Positions 1-10,057 of a stretch of DNA of 64,000 bases are shown piece by piece. The notes beneath the pieces are model-generated. The model made no database searches. It saw only the letters and a program-made list of their open reading frames with translations, and was not told the DNA's origin. Position numbers and translations under genes: made by a program. Source of the DNA: Leishmania martiniquensis (taxonomy: Eukaryota; Euglenozoa; Kinetoplastea; Trypanosomatida; Trypanosomatidae); assembly GCF_017916325.1 (NCBI RefSeq), contig NC_090161.1:848501-912500 (forward strand), in the 5' to 3' direction. Within the stretch, counting starts at the first letter, position 1. Each line of letters begins with the position of its first letter.

Positions 1-2
1 CC

Positions 3-2624
3 GTCAGTAGTAGCAGCGCACTAGGACAAGGCCTGAGTGCCTCTATGCGCGGGGAGGATGACGAGGAGGCAGCGACCCACGCCGCTTCGTTAAACGTTGG
101 CGACGCGCTTGGCACAGTGGCAGATACGCTTCGCATTCAAACCGGGGGTGACGCCCCGTTCCTCGCGAGTTCAGCCACCGCGTCATGTGCCGGCAGCATG
201 GCGCCGGGCAGTAGTGTCAAGGCCCGCCGTCGTCATCGCTGTGCTGCCGAGCGCGACAAGGCCGTCGAAGAGACGTGGGCATCTACACGAACGGGGAGGC
301 GTGCCGCAGCCATCAAGGCAGCTGCGCAGTTGGAGCTGCAAGGCAGTGCCGATGCGATGGCGTTCCGAAAGCCTATTGAAGCGGCGCCCTCTGCCGACAC
401 GCCTCGAGCGTCGAGGACGGCAGCGGCCAAGAGGTTGAAGAAAGGGGCTACCGCTACCGTGATGGGCTTGGAAGCTGTGGCCACCTCGGTGGCACCATTG
501 GAGCCCGCCAGCAGCAGTGCGACATCGAAGGTGCAGCGGAAGAGGAGCACTGCCTCGAAGCGGGCACGCAGTCTCAGCCGCGAAAATTCTGCAGACGAGG
601 GCCAAGGAAGCCTCGGCAGCGGCAGCGGCGCCGACAGCGATGTGGAGCTCAGGAAGGAGGAAGAGAAGAGGATCAACGCCGAAGCCCCACGCACAGTGCT
701 GCGAGGGAGCACCCATAAGAGCAAGAGCCGGGATACGGTCCCCGCAAAGGCGGCCACGGCAGCGAATGCCCATCCTTCTTCTGGCATGGGCACAGCCCCT
801 TCCCCAGAAGCCACCACCACTGGCACCACAGCTGCTGCTGCGACTGCCCCGAAGAAAGGCGGGCGTGGCGAGGAGCACCGGGGGCGTCCTCGCGGCAGCT
901 TCAAGATTACCCGCATCAGCTCCGCGGCGGCGGAGGTGCAGGTGATCAGCGTGCTCGCAAGCGTCGCGCGGAGCGCCCAGCGCCGGCGTGATGTCGGGGA
1001 GACCGCCGCCACCCCCGCAGGAACCTTGTTGGATACGGCTGCTTCTGACCGGCGCTCCAACTCGGCCGGCATCGGTATTGCCTGCCCCCCATCTTGCGCG
1101 CCGCCCAAGGCTGGCGAGGGTCCGAGAACACCTGAGCACCCTCTGTGTGAGATACCACTACGCCTGACACCGCACGAGCGCGCCGTGCGCTCGCGCATTC
1201 AGCAACGCATGGGGGTGCCTCTGCCGGCGCCTCCCCCACGCAGTTCCACCGGCCCCATCTCCCACGGCGCCAGTCTCGACGCACAGCGGGCTGCGTTGTA
1301 CTCATCCTACACTTTTCTCCTCTCCTCCTTTAGAACGGCCATACCGACACAACTCAGCCATGATGGCAGCGGCCACGAGCGACGGGCCATCACAGCCCCC
1401 GCACTCTGGTACGGACAGGTCATCTCACCGGCCGCTGCAGGTGGATCGACATGTACCAGCAGTAGCGGTGCCAGCCAGCCCCGGCTGGCACGGGAGAAAG
1501 CAGTAGCAATGGGTTGCAGCAACGCTGCAGGGCTAAACGGCAGCGCGCCCTCGCTTTCCGCCGCCATCGCCACAGTGGCCGTTGCTCCCACACGGCAGCG
1601 TGGTCGAAGGCCCAGGATCGAGGGCGGCGTCGATCCCTGCTTGCGCAGCAACATTCTTTGGCATGACCAGGCCGCCTTGGAGCGCCTGGTAAAGGCGCGA
1701 CTGGCGCAGGCGGCAGAGCCGAGACGGAGAGCCGCTCCGCCCACCCTCGACGGCAGTCCAGCAAAGTGCCATCCCACCGTGCCAGAAGTTCCTCAGTTGA
1801 ACGAGGAGCATCGCCGCGGCAGTGAGGAGGCAGTGAAGACTACCGATGAGGGGCATGAGATGAAGAGGGGAATGGCTGTGGCTGACCTCGGCGTCGACTC
1901 ACCTGCGCCACCGACTGGTTCGGCCCTTTCCCTAGAGGATACCACAGCACTCGGCATCGTGGGGCAGGCAGGAGAAGATGTAACGGCCGCAACTGAAGAG
2001 GCGGTTGCGCCTGCGCTGCACCGGGGCGACTCAGCGCAGCGCGCGCCACTACCGCCGGCCTCTGCCTTTGGCGACCTGCCTTATGCTCAGCAGTGTCTTC
2101 TGGTGTGGTCTGCTGCAGGGCTGCTGGAGCGGCACGTACATCAGCGCCAGATGGAAGTGGTGCGACGAGGGCGCCTGCTGGAGCGGTGCGGCCGCATGGC
2201 TACTCGTCGGATGGCTGCTCGTGTCGCTGCCGCCGTTCAGGGTGGCATCACGAACGGCAATGCACACGATGATGCCGAGAATGGCGTGGTGCAACTGGCT
2301 GGGGAGCTCGGAGGAGGTAGCGGGGAGAGCGATAGCAGTGCTAGTGCGGACGAGAGCGATGCCTCAGGAGATGAAGCAGCTGTAGAGGAGAGGGCATGCA
2401 CCTCCGCCCTTGGGCGTTCACGCGGGACTTCACGCAAGGCGGACGGCGAGGATCCACTCCATTGCCTACAGCATGTTGGTGATCCGCCCGCCACTTCGCG
2501 CTCTTCCTCAGCCAACTCGTCGTCTGCGTCCTCGGAAGAGCGCTTCCGCAGTGCTATGCGCCCGCTACCGCGCCGTGTCTACGACTACTGGGCCCCCTAT
2601 CGTCGTGCTAGCGACAACGGGTGA
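3..2624 (+). CDS. Hypothetical basic low-complexity protein with AT-hook-like motifs, 5' end probably outside window
   Basis: I do not recognise this protein. The first ATG is at 45 (859 residues from there), but the frame stays open back to base 3 with no stop, so the true start may lie upstream of the window. Numbered from the ATG at 45, it has a canonical AT-hook core (RGRPRG, residues 279-284) and a second AT-hook-like RGRRPR (residues 519-524), in a chain rich in Ala, Ser, Arg and Glu. The most ordered-looking part is near the C-terminus, around residues 680-740, where an Arg/Met-rich helical stretch (GLLERHVHQRQMEVVRRGRL) precedes Ser/Asp/Glu-rich sequence, ending in a short aromatic tail (RRVYDYWAPY). 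AT-hooks bind the minor groove of AT-rich DNA, so a nuclear or chromatin role is an inference only. Long open frames on the minus strand here are composition shadows. Confidence 0.75.
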   Translation, partial: VSSSSALGQGLSASMRGEDDEEAATHAASLNVGDALGTVADTLRIQTGGDAPFLASSATASCAGSMAPGSSVKARRRHRCAAERDKAVEETWASTRTGRRAAAIKAAAQLELQGSADAMAFRKPIEAAPSADTPRASRTAAAKRLKKGATATVMGLEAVATSVAPLEPASSSATSKVQRKRSTASKRARSLSRENSADEGQGSLGSGSGADSDVELRKEEEKRINAEAPRTVLRGSTHKSKSRDTVPAKAATAANAHPSSGMGTAPSPEATTTGTTAAAATAPKKGGRGEEHRGRPRGSFKITRISSAAAEVQVISVLASVARSAQRRRDVGETAATPAGTLLDTAASDRRSNSAGIGIACPPSCAPPKAGEGPRTPEHPLCEIPLRLTPHERAVRSRIQQRMGVPLPAPPPRSSTGPISHGASLDAQRAALYSSYTFLLSSFRTAIPTQLSHDGSGHERRAITAPALWYGQVISPAAAGGSTCTSSSGASQPRLAREKAVAMGCSNAAGLNGSAPSLSAAIATVAVAPTRQRGRRPRIEGGVDPCLRSNILWHDQAALERLVKARLAQAAEPRRRAAPPTLDGSPAKCHPTVPEVPQLNEEHRRGSEEAVKTTDEGHEMKRGMAVADLGVDSPAPPTGSALSLEDTTALGIVGQAGEDVTAATEEAVAPALHRGDSAQRAPLPPASAFGDLPYAQQCLLVWSAAGLLERHVHQRQMEVVRRGRLLERCGRMATRRMAARVAAAVQGGITNGNAHDDAENGVVQLAGELGGGSGESDSSASADESDASGDEAAVEERACTSALGRSRGTSRKADGEDPLHCLQHVGDPPATSRSSSANSSSASSEERFRSAMRPLPRRVYDYWAPYRRASDNG

Positions 2625-3343
2625 TACACACCTCGGCATAGTGCGCGCGCTTGTCTCTCTGTGTGTCTGCCTCTCTCTATAGGCGTCGATGCGAGCAAAA
2701 AAAAAAGCGGCTCGTCGGAGGAACAGATCGAGAAGAATGCAGAGAAGATCTGCAGCTCACACGTCGAAGGTGCGCAGTATGGAGCGCTAAGGGCTGCAGC
2801 GTCAGGGTATTGCGTGTGTGTGTGTGCGTTTGGGAGGGGGATGTTTGTGTCTGCCTGCTTGTTTGTATCCTCTCTTGCGCTACTCTCTCCCCCCTTCCCC
2901 CACTCCCGGCATACACACATACACACACAGCCCGCATACGTATGGGCACGTCTCGCTATGCACTATTTCCCCCCTCTCTCTGAGAGCGTTCTGCCCTCGT
3001 CTTCAATTCCCTCGCTGCTCCTCCTTACCACTCACCCTGCTATCCACTACGCGCACACACATACACACACATACACGCACGCTGACACGTAATGGTGAAG
3101 TAGTACTGCCACTACGGTGGGCATCGCGCACTCCAAAATCGCTTTCCTGAGACCGGGCGCGCACACATATCGTACCTCAACGACGCGTGGCCATCTGCCC
3201 ACTTCCAATAGCAGCCCTGTCTCCGTCGTCAGACGGGGACTCTTTCTACTCTCCACATCACCTCCTCACTTGCGCACATCTGTGCCGGTTCGTCTGCGGG
3301 TCTGTGCTGCTGCTGCTGCTGCCCCCACATCACCGCGGAATGA
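2625..3343 (+). other. Intergenic spacer with GT/CA microsatellites
   Basis: No gene is visible. The spacer holds a run of ten A at about 2697-2706, a GT run at 2814-2826, CA runs at 2912-2929 and 3052-3081, and pyrimidine-rich blocks that are candidate trans-splice signals for the GTPase gene starting at 3344. Confidence 0.6.
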
Positions 3344-4549
3344 ATGCTGCACTTTCTGACGGGCGTGTACAACAGCCTGTTTAGCACCCCCGAGTATAAT
3401 GTGCTCATCGTCGGTCGCGAGTGCGCTGGCAAGTCGACGTTGCTGGAGCAGCTCAAGTTCCTCTACACTCCAGCCGTGCAGCAGCAGGCGTCGTTGTCGG
3501 TGGAGCGCCGCAGCAACACCGGAGGCGCCAAAGGGGTGGCTGCGACAGTGGACGCACCGAGTGGCGCCTGCGCGAGGTCGCCACAGCAGCAGCAGCAGTG
3601 TCAGCCGCCCTTGCCACCAGGCACTCCGCTCCCCGCTACGGCAGTGCACCTGGCCCAAAAACGTATTCGTCCCACCGTGGGTCTCAACTACGCCGTTGTG
3701 CAGCACCGTTTTAGTCCCCCTGCTGCAGGTGTTACGCTATTGAAGAAGTCGCAGGTGCCATTACGGGCGGTCGCCGCCCTGCCGCCGCCACCGCAGGATC
3801 TGCTGGCTGAACAACGCGCACGCCAGCAGGCATTCATGGCCAACGCACCGAGTGATGCCCTCACACGTGTGGTTCTGCGTGACCTCGGCGGCCAAGCCGC
3901 GTTGCGTGACCTGTGGGAGAGGTATTACCAGCGCACTCAAGGGCTCGTTTATGTTATTGACAGCACGTTGCCCTTCCGCGTTCCGCCCGCGTCGTCGTCG
4001 ACGCCATCAACCCCAGCACCGCCGCCACGCGATCACTTCACGAGACAGGAACTAGAGGATGTGTACAAGCAGGACCGTGAGCTGCTCGCGCGACTATTGC
4101 AGCACCCCCTGCTGCACGGCGTGCCGGTGCTGCTTCTTAGCAACAAGACGGATGAGGTGTCCCACATACCGCTCACAATCTTGCAGGATGTGCTGCAGCT
4201 GGCGGAGCTGGCGGCCAATCCGACTTTCTACATTCTGGAGAACAGCGGCAACAGCGATAGTGCGGACAGGGTGCTCCAGCTTCCGCAAAGGCAGTATACC
4301 CGCAGCAGCCATGACAGCAGTCCTTCGTCAGTCATTTCTAGTACTGCCGCATCCCCGATTGGTACGCCATTCTCACGGCACGAAACCTGCGCAGAGGTGG
4401 CGCTGCAGGTGGGAGGGAGTGGCTTCGGCGAAATCGCCATGCGGGTGGTAGAGGTGAGTGCCCTTGATGGATTGGGGGTGGCAGGGGCGATGGACTGGCT
4501 GGTGGCGCAGCTGCTGCACCGTGCTCGAGAAGTGGATAGCGATGCCTAA
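3344..4549 (+). CDS. ARFRP1: ARF-related GTPase, ARFRP1/Arl3p type, with large disordered inserts
   Basis: ARF-family small GTPase of the Golgi. All nucleotide-binding motifs are present: P-loop GRECAGKST (residues 24-32, Lys30), switch I TVGLNYAV, switch II DLGGQ (Asp180, catalytic-type Gln kept), NKTD (Asn267) and SAL (372-374). The N-terminus MLHFLTGVYNSLF resembles ARFRP1 and yeast Arl3p rather than myristoylated ARFs: there is no Gly2, and Met-Leu is the kind of N-terminus acetylated by NatC, which targets Arl3p to the Golgi via Sys1. The DLGGQ-to-switch downstream sequence (LRDLWERYYQRTQGLVYVIDST) also fits ARFRP1. At 401 residues it is about twice the usual length. The extra sequence lies in low-complexity inserts between the P-loop and switch I (about 40-105), between switch I and DLGGQ, after the IDST strand, and before SAL. 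Role in Golgi traffic is inferred from the family. ATG 3344 gives the family N-terminus directly. Confidence 0.9.
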   Translation: MLHFLTGVYNSLFSTPEYNVLIVGRECAGKSTLLEQLKFLYTPAVQQQASLSVERRSNTGGAKGVAATVDAPSGACARSPQQQQQCQPPLPPGTPLPATAVHLAQKRIRPTVGLNYAVVQHRFSPPAAGVTLLKKSQVPLRAVAALPPPPQDLLAEQRARQQAFMANAPSDALTRVVLRDLGGQAALRDLWERYYQRTQGLVYVIDSTLPFRVPPASSSTPSTPAPPPRDHFTRQELEDVYKQDRELLARLLQHPLLHGVPVLLLSNKTDEVSHIPLTILQDVLQLAELAANPTFYILENSGNSDSADRVLQLPQRQYTRSSHDSSPSSVISSTAASPIGTPFSRHETCAEVALQVGGSGFGEIAMRVVEVSALDGLGVAGAMDWLVAQLLHRAREVDSDA

Positions 4550-4718
4550 CCGACTCGGCCGCGCGCGCTAGGAAGAAGTGTTGCATTCTAAGCGGCGGAA
4601 TCGGAGGGGAGGGGTCAGTGAAGGCCAGCGGGTAAACGCTGTGGTGGGGGTGGTGACATGCGGGTGTCTGGGCATGCGGCTGTGCCCTCTTCCTCTCCTC
4701 TTCACACCTGTGCCGCGC

Positions 4719-4771
4719 TATATTTACATATATATATATATAATGTATATTATGTTATATATTTAAATATA
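4719..4771. repeat. TA-rich dinucleotide block in 3' UTR
   Basis: About 50 bases made almost only of A and T, including a run of TA dinucleotides at 4727-4742, about 180 bases after the GTPase stop codon. Similar blocks follow several other genes in this window. Confidence 0.85.
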
Positions 4772-5547
4772 GGACTGTGTGTGCTGGTGTGCCAGCGTAG
4801 GGGTGGGGTGGGGAGGGAAATTTTTTTTTTGATATTCCTCCTTCGTTCGCCTCTTCTTGTTGCTTTCCCCTCTTCCGGACCCCTTCGTGTTCGTGTACGT
4901 GTGTGCGTGTTCCCGCGAGCATGCCTCCTCTTGCCACGCACCAGGGTTGAGGACAAGGGGGAGCTGCGTCTCGCCCTCTCTTGCAAACATACACACACCT
5001 CTTCGAGGAAAGTGCTCTGAGGGTGTGGCGCGCGTGATGAAGGACGTGTGGAATCCGCGAGGGAAAACAGGGGTCTGTGCCGCCAACTCTGATCCTCTTA
5101 GGCGCTCGCATACGCGCGCTCCCCTCCCCTCTGCTCACGCACCGTTTTCGTTCGGCGTCTTGCATGTCCTGTCACGCTCCATCTCACTCCCCCGCTCTCC
5201 TCTCCCTCATCTCGCTGATGAGCGCTTTCACCCGGCACCCACCTGCCCCACCCACTGCTTTACCCCTCCAGCCCATCAAACGTACGCGCATACTGTATCC
5301 CCACAACAGCACAACGGTCACCACTCCCCCTCCCCGGGCCCTATTGCAAGAGGAAAATTCGTCAACGGTCGTGGTGGCACAGAGCGGCAAGTGCAGTGTG
5401 CAGACGACAGCGCCGCCGTGGCCCCTCCCTTCCTCCTTCCTGACCACTACCGTGCTCCGCCTGTCATATCTATTTCTGCTGAGGTGTAGCACAGGAACTC
5501 ATGCGCATCTCTGCGGGCAGTGTGACCTACCCGAGCGCTTCGCTGCA

Positions 5548-5588
5548 CCTCTCTCCCTCTCTCTCTGCGTGTGCCTCCAACTCCGCAG
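5548..5588 (+). promoter_or_regulatory. Candidate trans-splice acceptor for the small membrane protein
   Basis: A 20-base pyrimidine run at 5548-5567 is followed by the first AG at 5587-5588. The next downstream ATG in the open frame is 5626, which supports that start over longer non-ATG extensions. Confidence 0.5.
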
Positions 5589-5625
5589 TGGCAGCCTAGC
5601 GGCACCTGCCAGCGGCCCGCTGTAC

Positions 5626-6048
5626 ATGCGCAGGCACGTCGCACGCGAAGAGGGACAGAAAGGGCAAACGATGCTTAATCCACAGGCGGTGATCACCTCC
5701 GTCCTGAGCTGCGCGCCTCAGTTCGTGCTGAGACGCTTCTCGTCCGTGCTCACGGGCATTATTGCTGCGTACGCCGTGCTGCTCCTTTTCCTTGGGCATC
5801 CGCCTTTCTTTCAGCGTGTAGGCCAGCTACTGTTCATCATTGTACTGGGCTACTGGAGTGCGCGTGGTGCGCGGTACAGTATTGCGCGCCTCGTGCAACT
5901 GATTGAAGGCGCGACACCGGAGAGCGCGGGGGCCGCTGCTGGCGCGGCACCCAAGGATGCGTCTAGCCCGAGCAGCTCTTTAGGTGCGACATCATCGCCG
6001 ACGTCGCAGGCAGCGACAGGAAGGTGTCCGTCGAGAGGGCTGGACTAG
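5626..6048 (+). CDS. Small two-span membrane protein, unknown function
   Basis: I do not recognise the family. From ATG 5626 the product is 140 residues; a second in-frame ATG at 5671 would give 125. The predicted layout is a short charged N-terminus, a first hydrophobic span at about residues 39-57 (ending AVLLLFLG), a tight HPPFF turn, a second span at about 64-80 (LLFIIVLGYWSA), then a basic juxtamembrane helix and an Ala/Ser/Pro/Thr-rich C-terminal tail. The short loop suggests a hairpin with both ends on the same side of the membrane. Frame 5077-5625 upstream is open but begins with GTG and is full of low-complexity sequence, so I leave it out. The start choice rests on the pyrimidine tract and AG just upstream of 5626. 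Confidence 0.65.
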   Translation: MRRHVAREEGQKGQTMLNPQAVITSVLSCAPQFVLRRFSSVLTGIIAAYAVLLLFLGHPPFFQRVGQLLFIIVLGYWSARGARYSIARLVQLIEGATPESAGAAAGAAPKDASSPSSSLGATSSPTSQAATGRCPSRGLD

Positions 6049-7110
6049 GAAAAATCCTCAGTTGGCTGCAGTGTTCCCTTAGCGAGCGCCGCCGACGACC
6101 CACCAAAGGTTGCGGTCCTTCCTTTTTGAGTCGCTTCAAGACTGCGAGCAGAGTGCATCTCGTACGCCAAAAAGAGGGCAGAGAACCGCGCGAGGCGTAG
6201 CTACTTCGTCTGCTTGGGCTTGCGATGGTGCGGGGGCGGAGGGAGCGGTGCCTCCCCCCTCCTCCTCCTCTTCGCATCTTTGTCCATGCGAGTACCGCGG
6301 GTGTGCCTTTAGCCGGTGTGTCGGATTCGATCTTTAACGTGGCTCTTCTCCATGCCGAGCGCATATCATCAGTCTCTGAGGTGCGCAAGCGGCATATGAG
6401 CGAGTGAATTTGCCCTCTCCGAGCCCACTTCGAGCCCTCCCCCCCCCTTGGCACACACCGAGAGCACTCACACGCCCGTGTCCCCAGAGAGGGAATGGAG
6501 TGACAACCGCCACAGCTGCATCAGCTGTCTGGCTCGCGTGTCCCCGTGGAAATCTTCTCGATAGAAGGTGCCCAGAGTGCTCACTCGATGTGCATACAAG
6601 GGCGTGCGGAAGCGGATGGCGTTTATCAGGACATCGTCAGGCATGTACGAGGAGTTGCTGATGGAGTCACCTTGTGTAGCGGCATTCTGGGCATCGCGGC
6701 GCTGGAGCGCTTTCACATTCTGTTTGCCCATGAACCCTTCCCTTTCCCTCTCTCTCCCTCACCGTCACACCACACACACACACACAAACACACTTACACA
6801 GTCATGCAGTCATACGCATCTTTGGATAGATATTTTTTTTTGCTCTTGTCGGCACTTTCGGGCAGCCCTGATTCTCCAGCACGAAAACGCGCATCCCCTC
6901 ACGTATTTCTCACCGCACTCTCCACACCCGCACCCGCGGAGGAGACAGGCAACCAGGCTATCAAGACGAGGACGGGGAGGAGTGGGGTGGGGGCGGGGAG
7001 AAGCAGACGCATCCACTCTCTTCTGCACCCTTCCCTCAGAGGAGAAAGTCGCTACTTCATAGGCGAAAGCACGCAAACACACGTAGTCGCAGTTACAGAG
7101 TAGCTTCGAA
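6049..7110 (+). other. Intergenic spacer with CA microsatellite
   Basis: No convincing gene. A CA-rich run lies at 6766-6800, a T-run near 6832, and pyrimidine tracts lead up to the Yip1 gene. Short open frames here are not conserved-looking. Confidence 0.55.
7021..7039 (+). promoter_or_regulatory. Candidate trans-splice acceptor of the Yip1 gene
   Basis: Pyrimidine-rich sequence from about 7015 to 7037 ends in CAG, with AG at 7038-7039. It lies 71 bases before the ATG at 7111, giving a short 5' UTR. Confidence 0.45.
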
Positions 7111-8736
7111 ATGGCTCAGCAACAGCCTCATCGGCAGTATGAGGGATATGATGACCCCTTCGATCTGCAACCCCCACCGGCAGGCGCTCGCGATAGCGGC
7201 GCAGGGGCGTACTTCGCCGGGGCGCGGCCGTCACCCCCCTTTTTCACCTCGTTCTCCAGCGCCACTGGCCTTGTTCGGCGCTCCCCGCAGCACACTGGTG
7301 CCACGGCCGTCGCGACGAATGCGTCCATCGGTGCCACCTCGACCAGCTACCAGGGCTCGTACGGCTACTTCCACACGCAGGGCAATAGCATTGATGTCAA
7401 CAGCGGCTACAACAGCGATGTCGGGAGCTCTGTGCCCAATGCGCTTTATGGAGGTGGCAGCAGAGGCGGCTACCACAACCCGAGCCCCTCATCACAGCAT
7501 CCGGAGGTGGTGGTAGGCGGTAGCCAAACAGCCGCTGGGGCATCGGGTGCGAACTCGCTAGAGCTGTCGCCTGGGGTATGGGCCGCAGGGCCCGGTGTAA
7601 ATGGTTCGAGTACTACTGACCGACGATCCTCGCAGCTTTCGCCGCGACTGCGAGGGACTCCATCTTTTCAGCCCCACAGCGAGGCCAGCCGCGGGCCTGT
7701 GGCGGGCAGTGCAGTCCACGGCGGCTCAGCGCGTCCGCTAGCCCCGCAAGCGTTTCTGCCGTCGGAGCCCATGGTGCAGCCCTTGTCACTTTCTCCATCG
7801 CAGCAGCAGCAGCGGCGGCCGCATCATCAACAGCAAGTATGTGGGGTGCGGATGCCGTCGCCGACAGGCAAAAGTATGCAGCGGGGGGCAGCGAGTGGGG
7901 CGACGCCGCCGGAGGTCGCGTTTGTGCAGCGCAGCGCAGCGTACAGTACGAGTCCTGTTAATGTGGGCAGCCCTCGGATGGCCGTTCCCTTCGATGCCTC
8001 GGGCAGTCCGAATACCACTGGCGACGCTGTGCCAGGAAGCAGCAGCAGCAGCAGCGGCGGTCGCAGCGCGAGTGGGTTTTGGGGCCGCCTGATGGCGCAG
8101 ATTCTGCCGGCGCTAGACGACCATGCGGGAAACCCTCGTAGTGGAATCGGTGCTGGCGCCCTCTCCCCGACTGGCGAGCGCCCTCCACATCAGCTGCGGT
8201 TCGGCAACCCCGCCGACGACCTGCCGCTGCTGGAGGAGCTCGGCATCTTCCCACGGCACATTTGTGACAAAGCGTGTGCCGTGCTGAACCCTTTCAAGTC
8301 CATAGGTGTCTGCGCAGCGAAGGACACCGATCTGGCGGGCCCCGTCTTCTTCGCCCTCTCATTAGCGGTGCTGCTCTCGCTTCGTGGAAAAATACAGTTC
8401 AGCGCGATCTACGGCCTTTTCGTACTCGGCGTGGGCTTCTTCAAGATTCTTCTCTCGCTCATGCGGCCGCGCGGCGGTGTACCACTACAGTTTGTTGCGA
8501 GCACGATCGGCTACGGGCTGCTTCCAACGGTGCTGCTTGCCGCCGTGCGCACCGTTGGCCTGTGGCTTATAGGTCTCCGCGGCGTGCTGCCTCTGACGCT
8601 GCTGATGGTGGTATGGTCGGCGTGGTGCGGGACGACGCTCGTGGTGAAGGGGCTTGGGATGGAGGAGCAGCGCTACCTTGTTCTATACCCAATGCTTCTG
8701 TTCTACTCGACGTTTAACGTCGTCGCAGTGTACTAG
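7111..8736 (+). CDS. YIP1: Yip1-family ER/Golgi membrane protein with long N-terminal extension
   Basis: Yip1 proteins (YIPF5/7 in animals) are five-span ER-Golgi membrane proteins that bind Ypt/Rab GTPases and act in COPII vesicle formation and fusion. The diagnostic part is the C-terminal third, from about residue 370: PLLEELGI, then LNPFKS, DLAGPVFF, GKIQFSAIYG and a VASTIGYGLLP block, all close to animal YIPF5, followed by hydrophobic spans to the end. ATG 7111 opens a hydrophilic cytosolic region of about 365 residues rich in Gly, Ser, Pro and Gln, much longer than the roughly 100 residues usual in YIPF5. The extension has no recognisable domain. Four trafficking genes are found in the window (ARFRP1, this gene, Sec1/Munc18, SLY1). 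Function is inferred from the membrane domain, which is a strong match. Confidence 0.9.
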   Translation: MAQQQPHRQYEGYDDPFDLQPPPAGARDSGAGAYFAGARPSPPFFTSFSSATGLVRRSPQHTGATAVATNASIGATSTSYQGSYGYFHTQGNSIDVNSGYNSDVGSSVPNALYGGGSRGGYHNPSPSSQHPEVVVGGSQTAAGASGANSLELSPGVWAAGPGVNGSSTTDRRSSQLSPRLRGTPSFQPHSEASRGPVAGSAVHGGSARPLAPQAFLPSEPMVQPLSLSPSQQQQRRPHHQQQVCGVRMPSPTGKSMQRGAASGATPPEVAFVQRSAAYSTSPVNVGSPRMAVPFDASGSPNTTGDAVPGSSSSSSGGRSASGFWGRLMAQILPALDDHAGNPRSGIGAGALSPTGERPPHQLRFGNPADDLPLLEELGIFPRHICDKACAVLNPFKSIGVCAAKDTDLAGPVFFALSLAVLLSLRGKIQFSAIYGLFVLGVGFFKILLSLMRPRGGVPLQFVASTIGYGLLPTVLLAAVRTVGLWLIGLRGVLPLTLLMVVWSAWCGTTLVVKGLGMEEQRYLVLYPMLLFYSTFNVVAVY

Positions 8737-10057
8737 GCGAGGCGCTGGCTCAAGTGCGAGAGCGAAAGAGAAGCACAGGAGGCGTCGCGCGTGCCCCGTT
8801 AATCGCCTCCTTTACTCTCCACCACAGCGCGTGTGGGTACGCCCCGTGTCTGGTGGTGGGCTAGACGATGGCGGGATGGACGAGCTCGCTTGGGTGAGGG
8901 GGAGAGGAGGGAAGGATGATGAGGGCTGAGAGCGGAGAGAGACGTACCTGGCTGATATCGCCGGCATCCATGGGCTCACGATGAAGGCGGCCGTCACGCT
9001 ATCGCTGCCAACTTCATGCTGCGCTCCCCTCATCCTCCCCGCTTCCTCCGTTGTGTAGGTGTCTGCGTGTGTGTGTGTGTGTGTCCCTTGACCTATTCAG
9101 CGATGACATTCCTTCACCCTCTCCTCCCCCTTGCTCTGCACTCGTGGCGGAACCTCTCCCTCTCGCTCTCTTCACCACCACCCCCCCCTGCTCCCCCGTT
9201 CTCTCAGAACGAGGGAGCAGATCGTGCCGACACTCCGCAACCAGTCTATCAGCGCTGCCGTCTTTGTGGAGAGGAGGTGGGGGACTGACTGGGTATGAGC
9301 GACGCTCGCGGGTGGCCGCCCTCGCTCATACCCTCTTTACCCCCCCTTTCCCCGCTCTCTCCTCATCCACTTGTTTCGCCTGGGCACGCTTCGCATCGCG
9401 CGACGGTAAACAGCGAAACCGCCGCCAAGACGGACATGTGCACTGAGGATGTCTTCGCCGTCCCCTGCCTCTTCTCCTTCCCCCCTTTTTTTAAAGGGGG
9501 GCGCGCCCATCTTTGCCCTCACTCTCAACACGTTACTTCCCTCCACCGACGCATCCTTCGCTATTCACCATCCTCGTCGCCACTGCAGACCTCTGGCTTC
9601 CCCCGGCACGTACACGAGTGACTACAACGACGCATGAAAGGCAGGTAAGGCGCGCGCACACACATACACCTACACATACACATAAATGCCTGCTCCCGAT
9701 TCCACGACGGCAAGCCCCATCCTCCCACCCACACCGGCAGATATTCACCACCCCGACCCGTATCCCTGCACTGTGCGAAGCATTACAGTCGCATAGAGGC
9801 ACTCACTCACACTCGCATAGAGGCACTCATTCATAGATCACACAAGCCCATACACATACCCACACGCACATAGGGAAAGAGGGAGACTCCCCCCAGCCCC
9901 CCTCCCCTCCACTGACGCACCCCATACACGCTAATCGGCGCACAATTTCTTTCTTTCTTCGCCTTCCGTTGTGTCTTCACTCGAGAGTCATCTACCCACC
10001 ACTGCTCCCCCTCGCTTCGCCTCGATTGCTCTTGCGAAAACGGCGAATCTTTGGCGA
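8737..10057 (+). other. Intergenic spacer with microsatellites and a direct repeat
   Basis: No gene seen. It carries a GT run at 9067-9084, a CA-rich stretch at 9655-9684, a 17-base direct repeat at 9789-9829 and pyrimidine tracts near 9949-9970 that probably direct trans-splicing of the Orc-like gene. Confidence 0.55.
9789..9829. repeat. Direct repeat, 17 bases twice, period 24
   Basis: TCGCATAGAGGCACTCA occurs at 9789-9805 and again at 9813-9829. It lies upstream of the Orc-like gene and has no evident function. Confidence 0.85.

Larger units (their letters stand above)
4550..5625 (+). other. Intergenic spacer
   Basis: 3' UTR of the GTPase gene and 5' region of the next gene. It contains an AT-rich block (4719-4771), a T10 run near 4821 and several pyrimidine tracts. 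Open frames through 5077-5600 use non-ATG starts and look non-coding. Confidence 0.55.

Noticed and set aside
183..1139. Long minus-strand open frame (about 318 codons), overlapped by another (233-1198)
   Set aside because: Fully inside the plus-strand gene, Arg/Ala/Leu-rich with no domain; a shadow of GC-biased codon usage.
5077..5625. N-terminal extension of the small membrane protein
   Set aside because: Starts at GTG, crosses a pyrimidine tract and likely splice acceptor; 5626 is the first suitable ATG.
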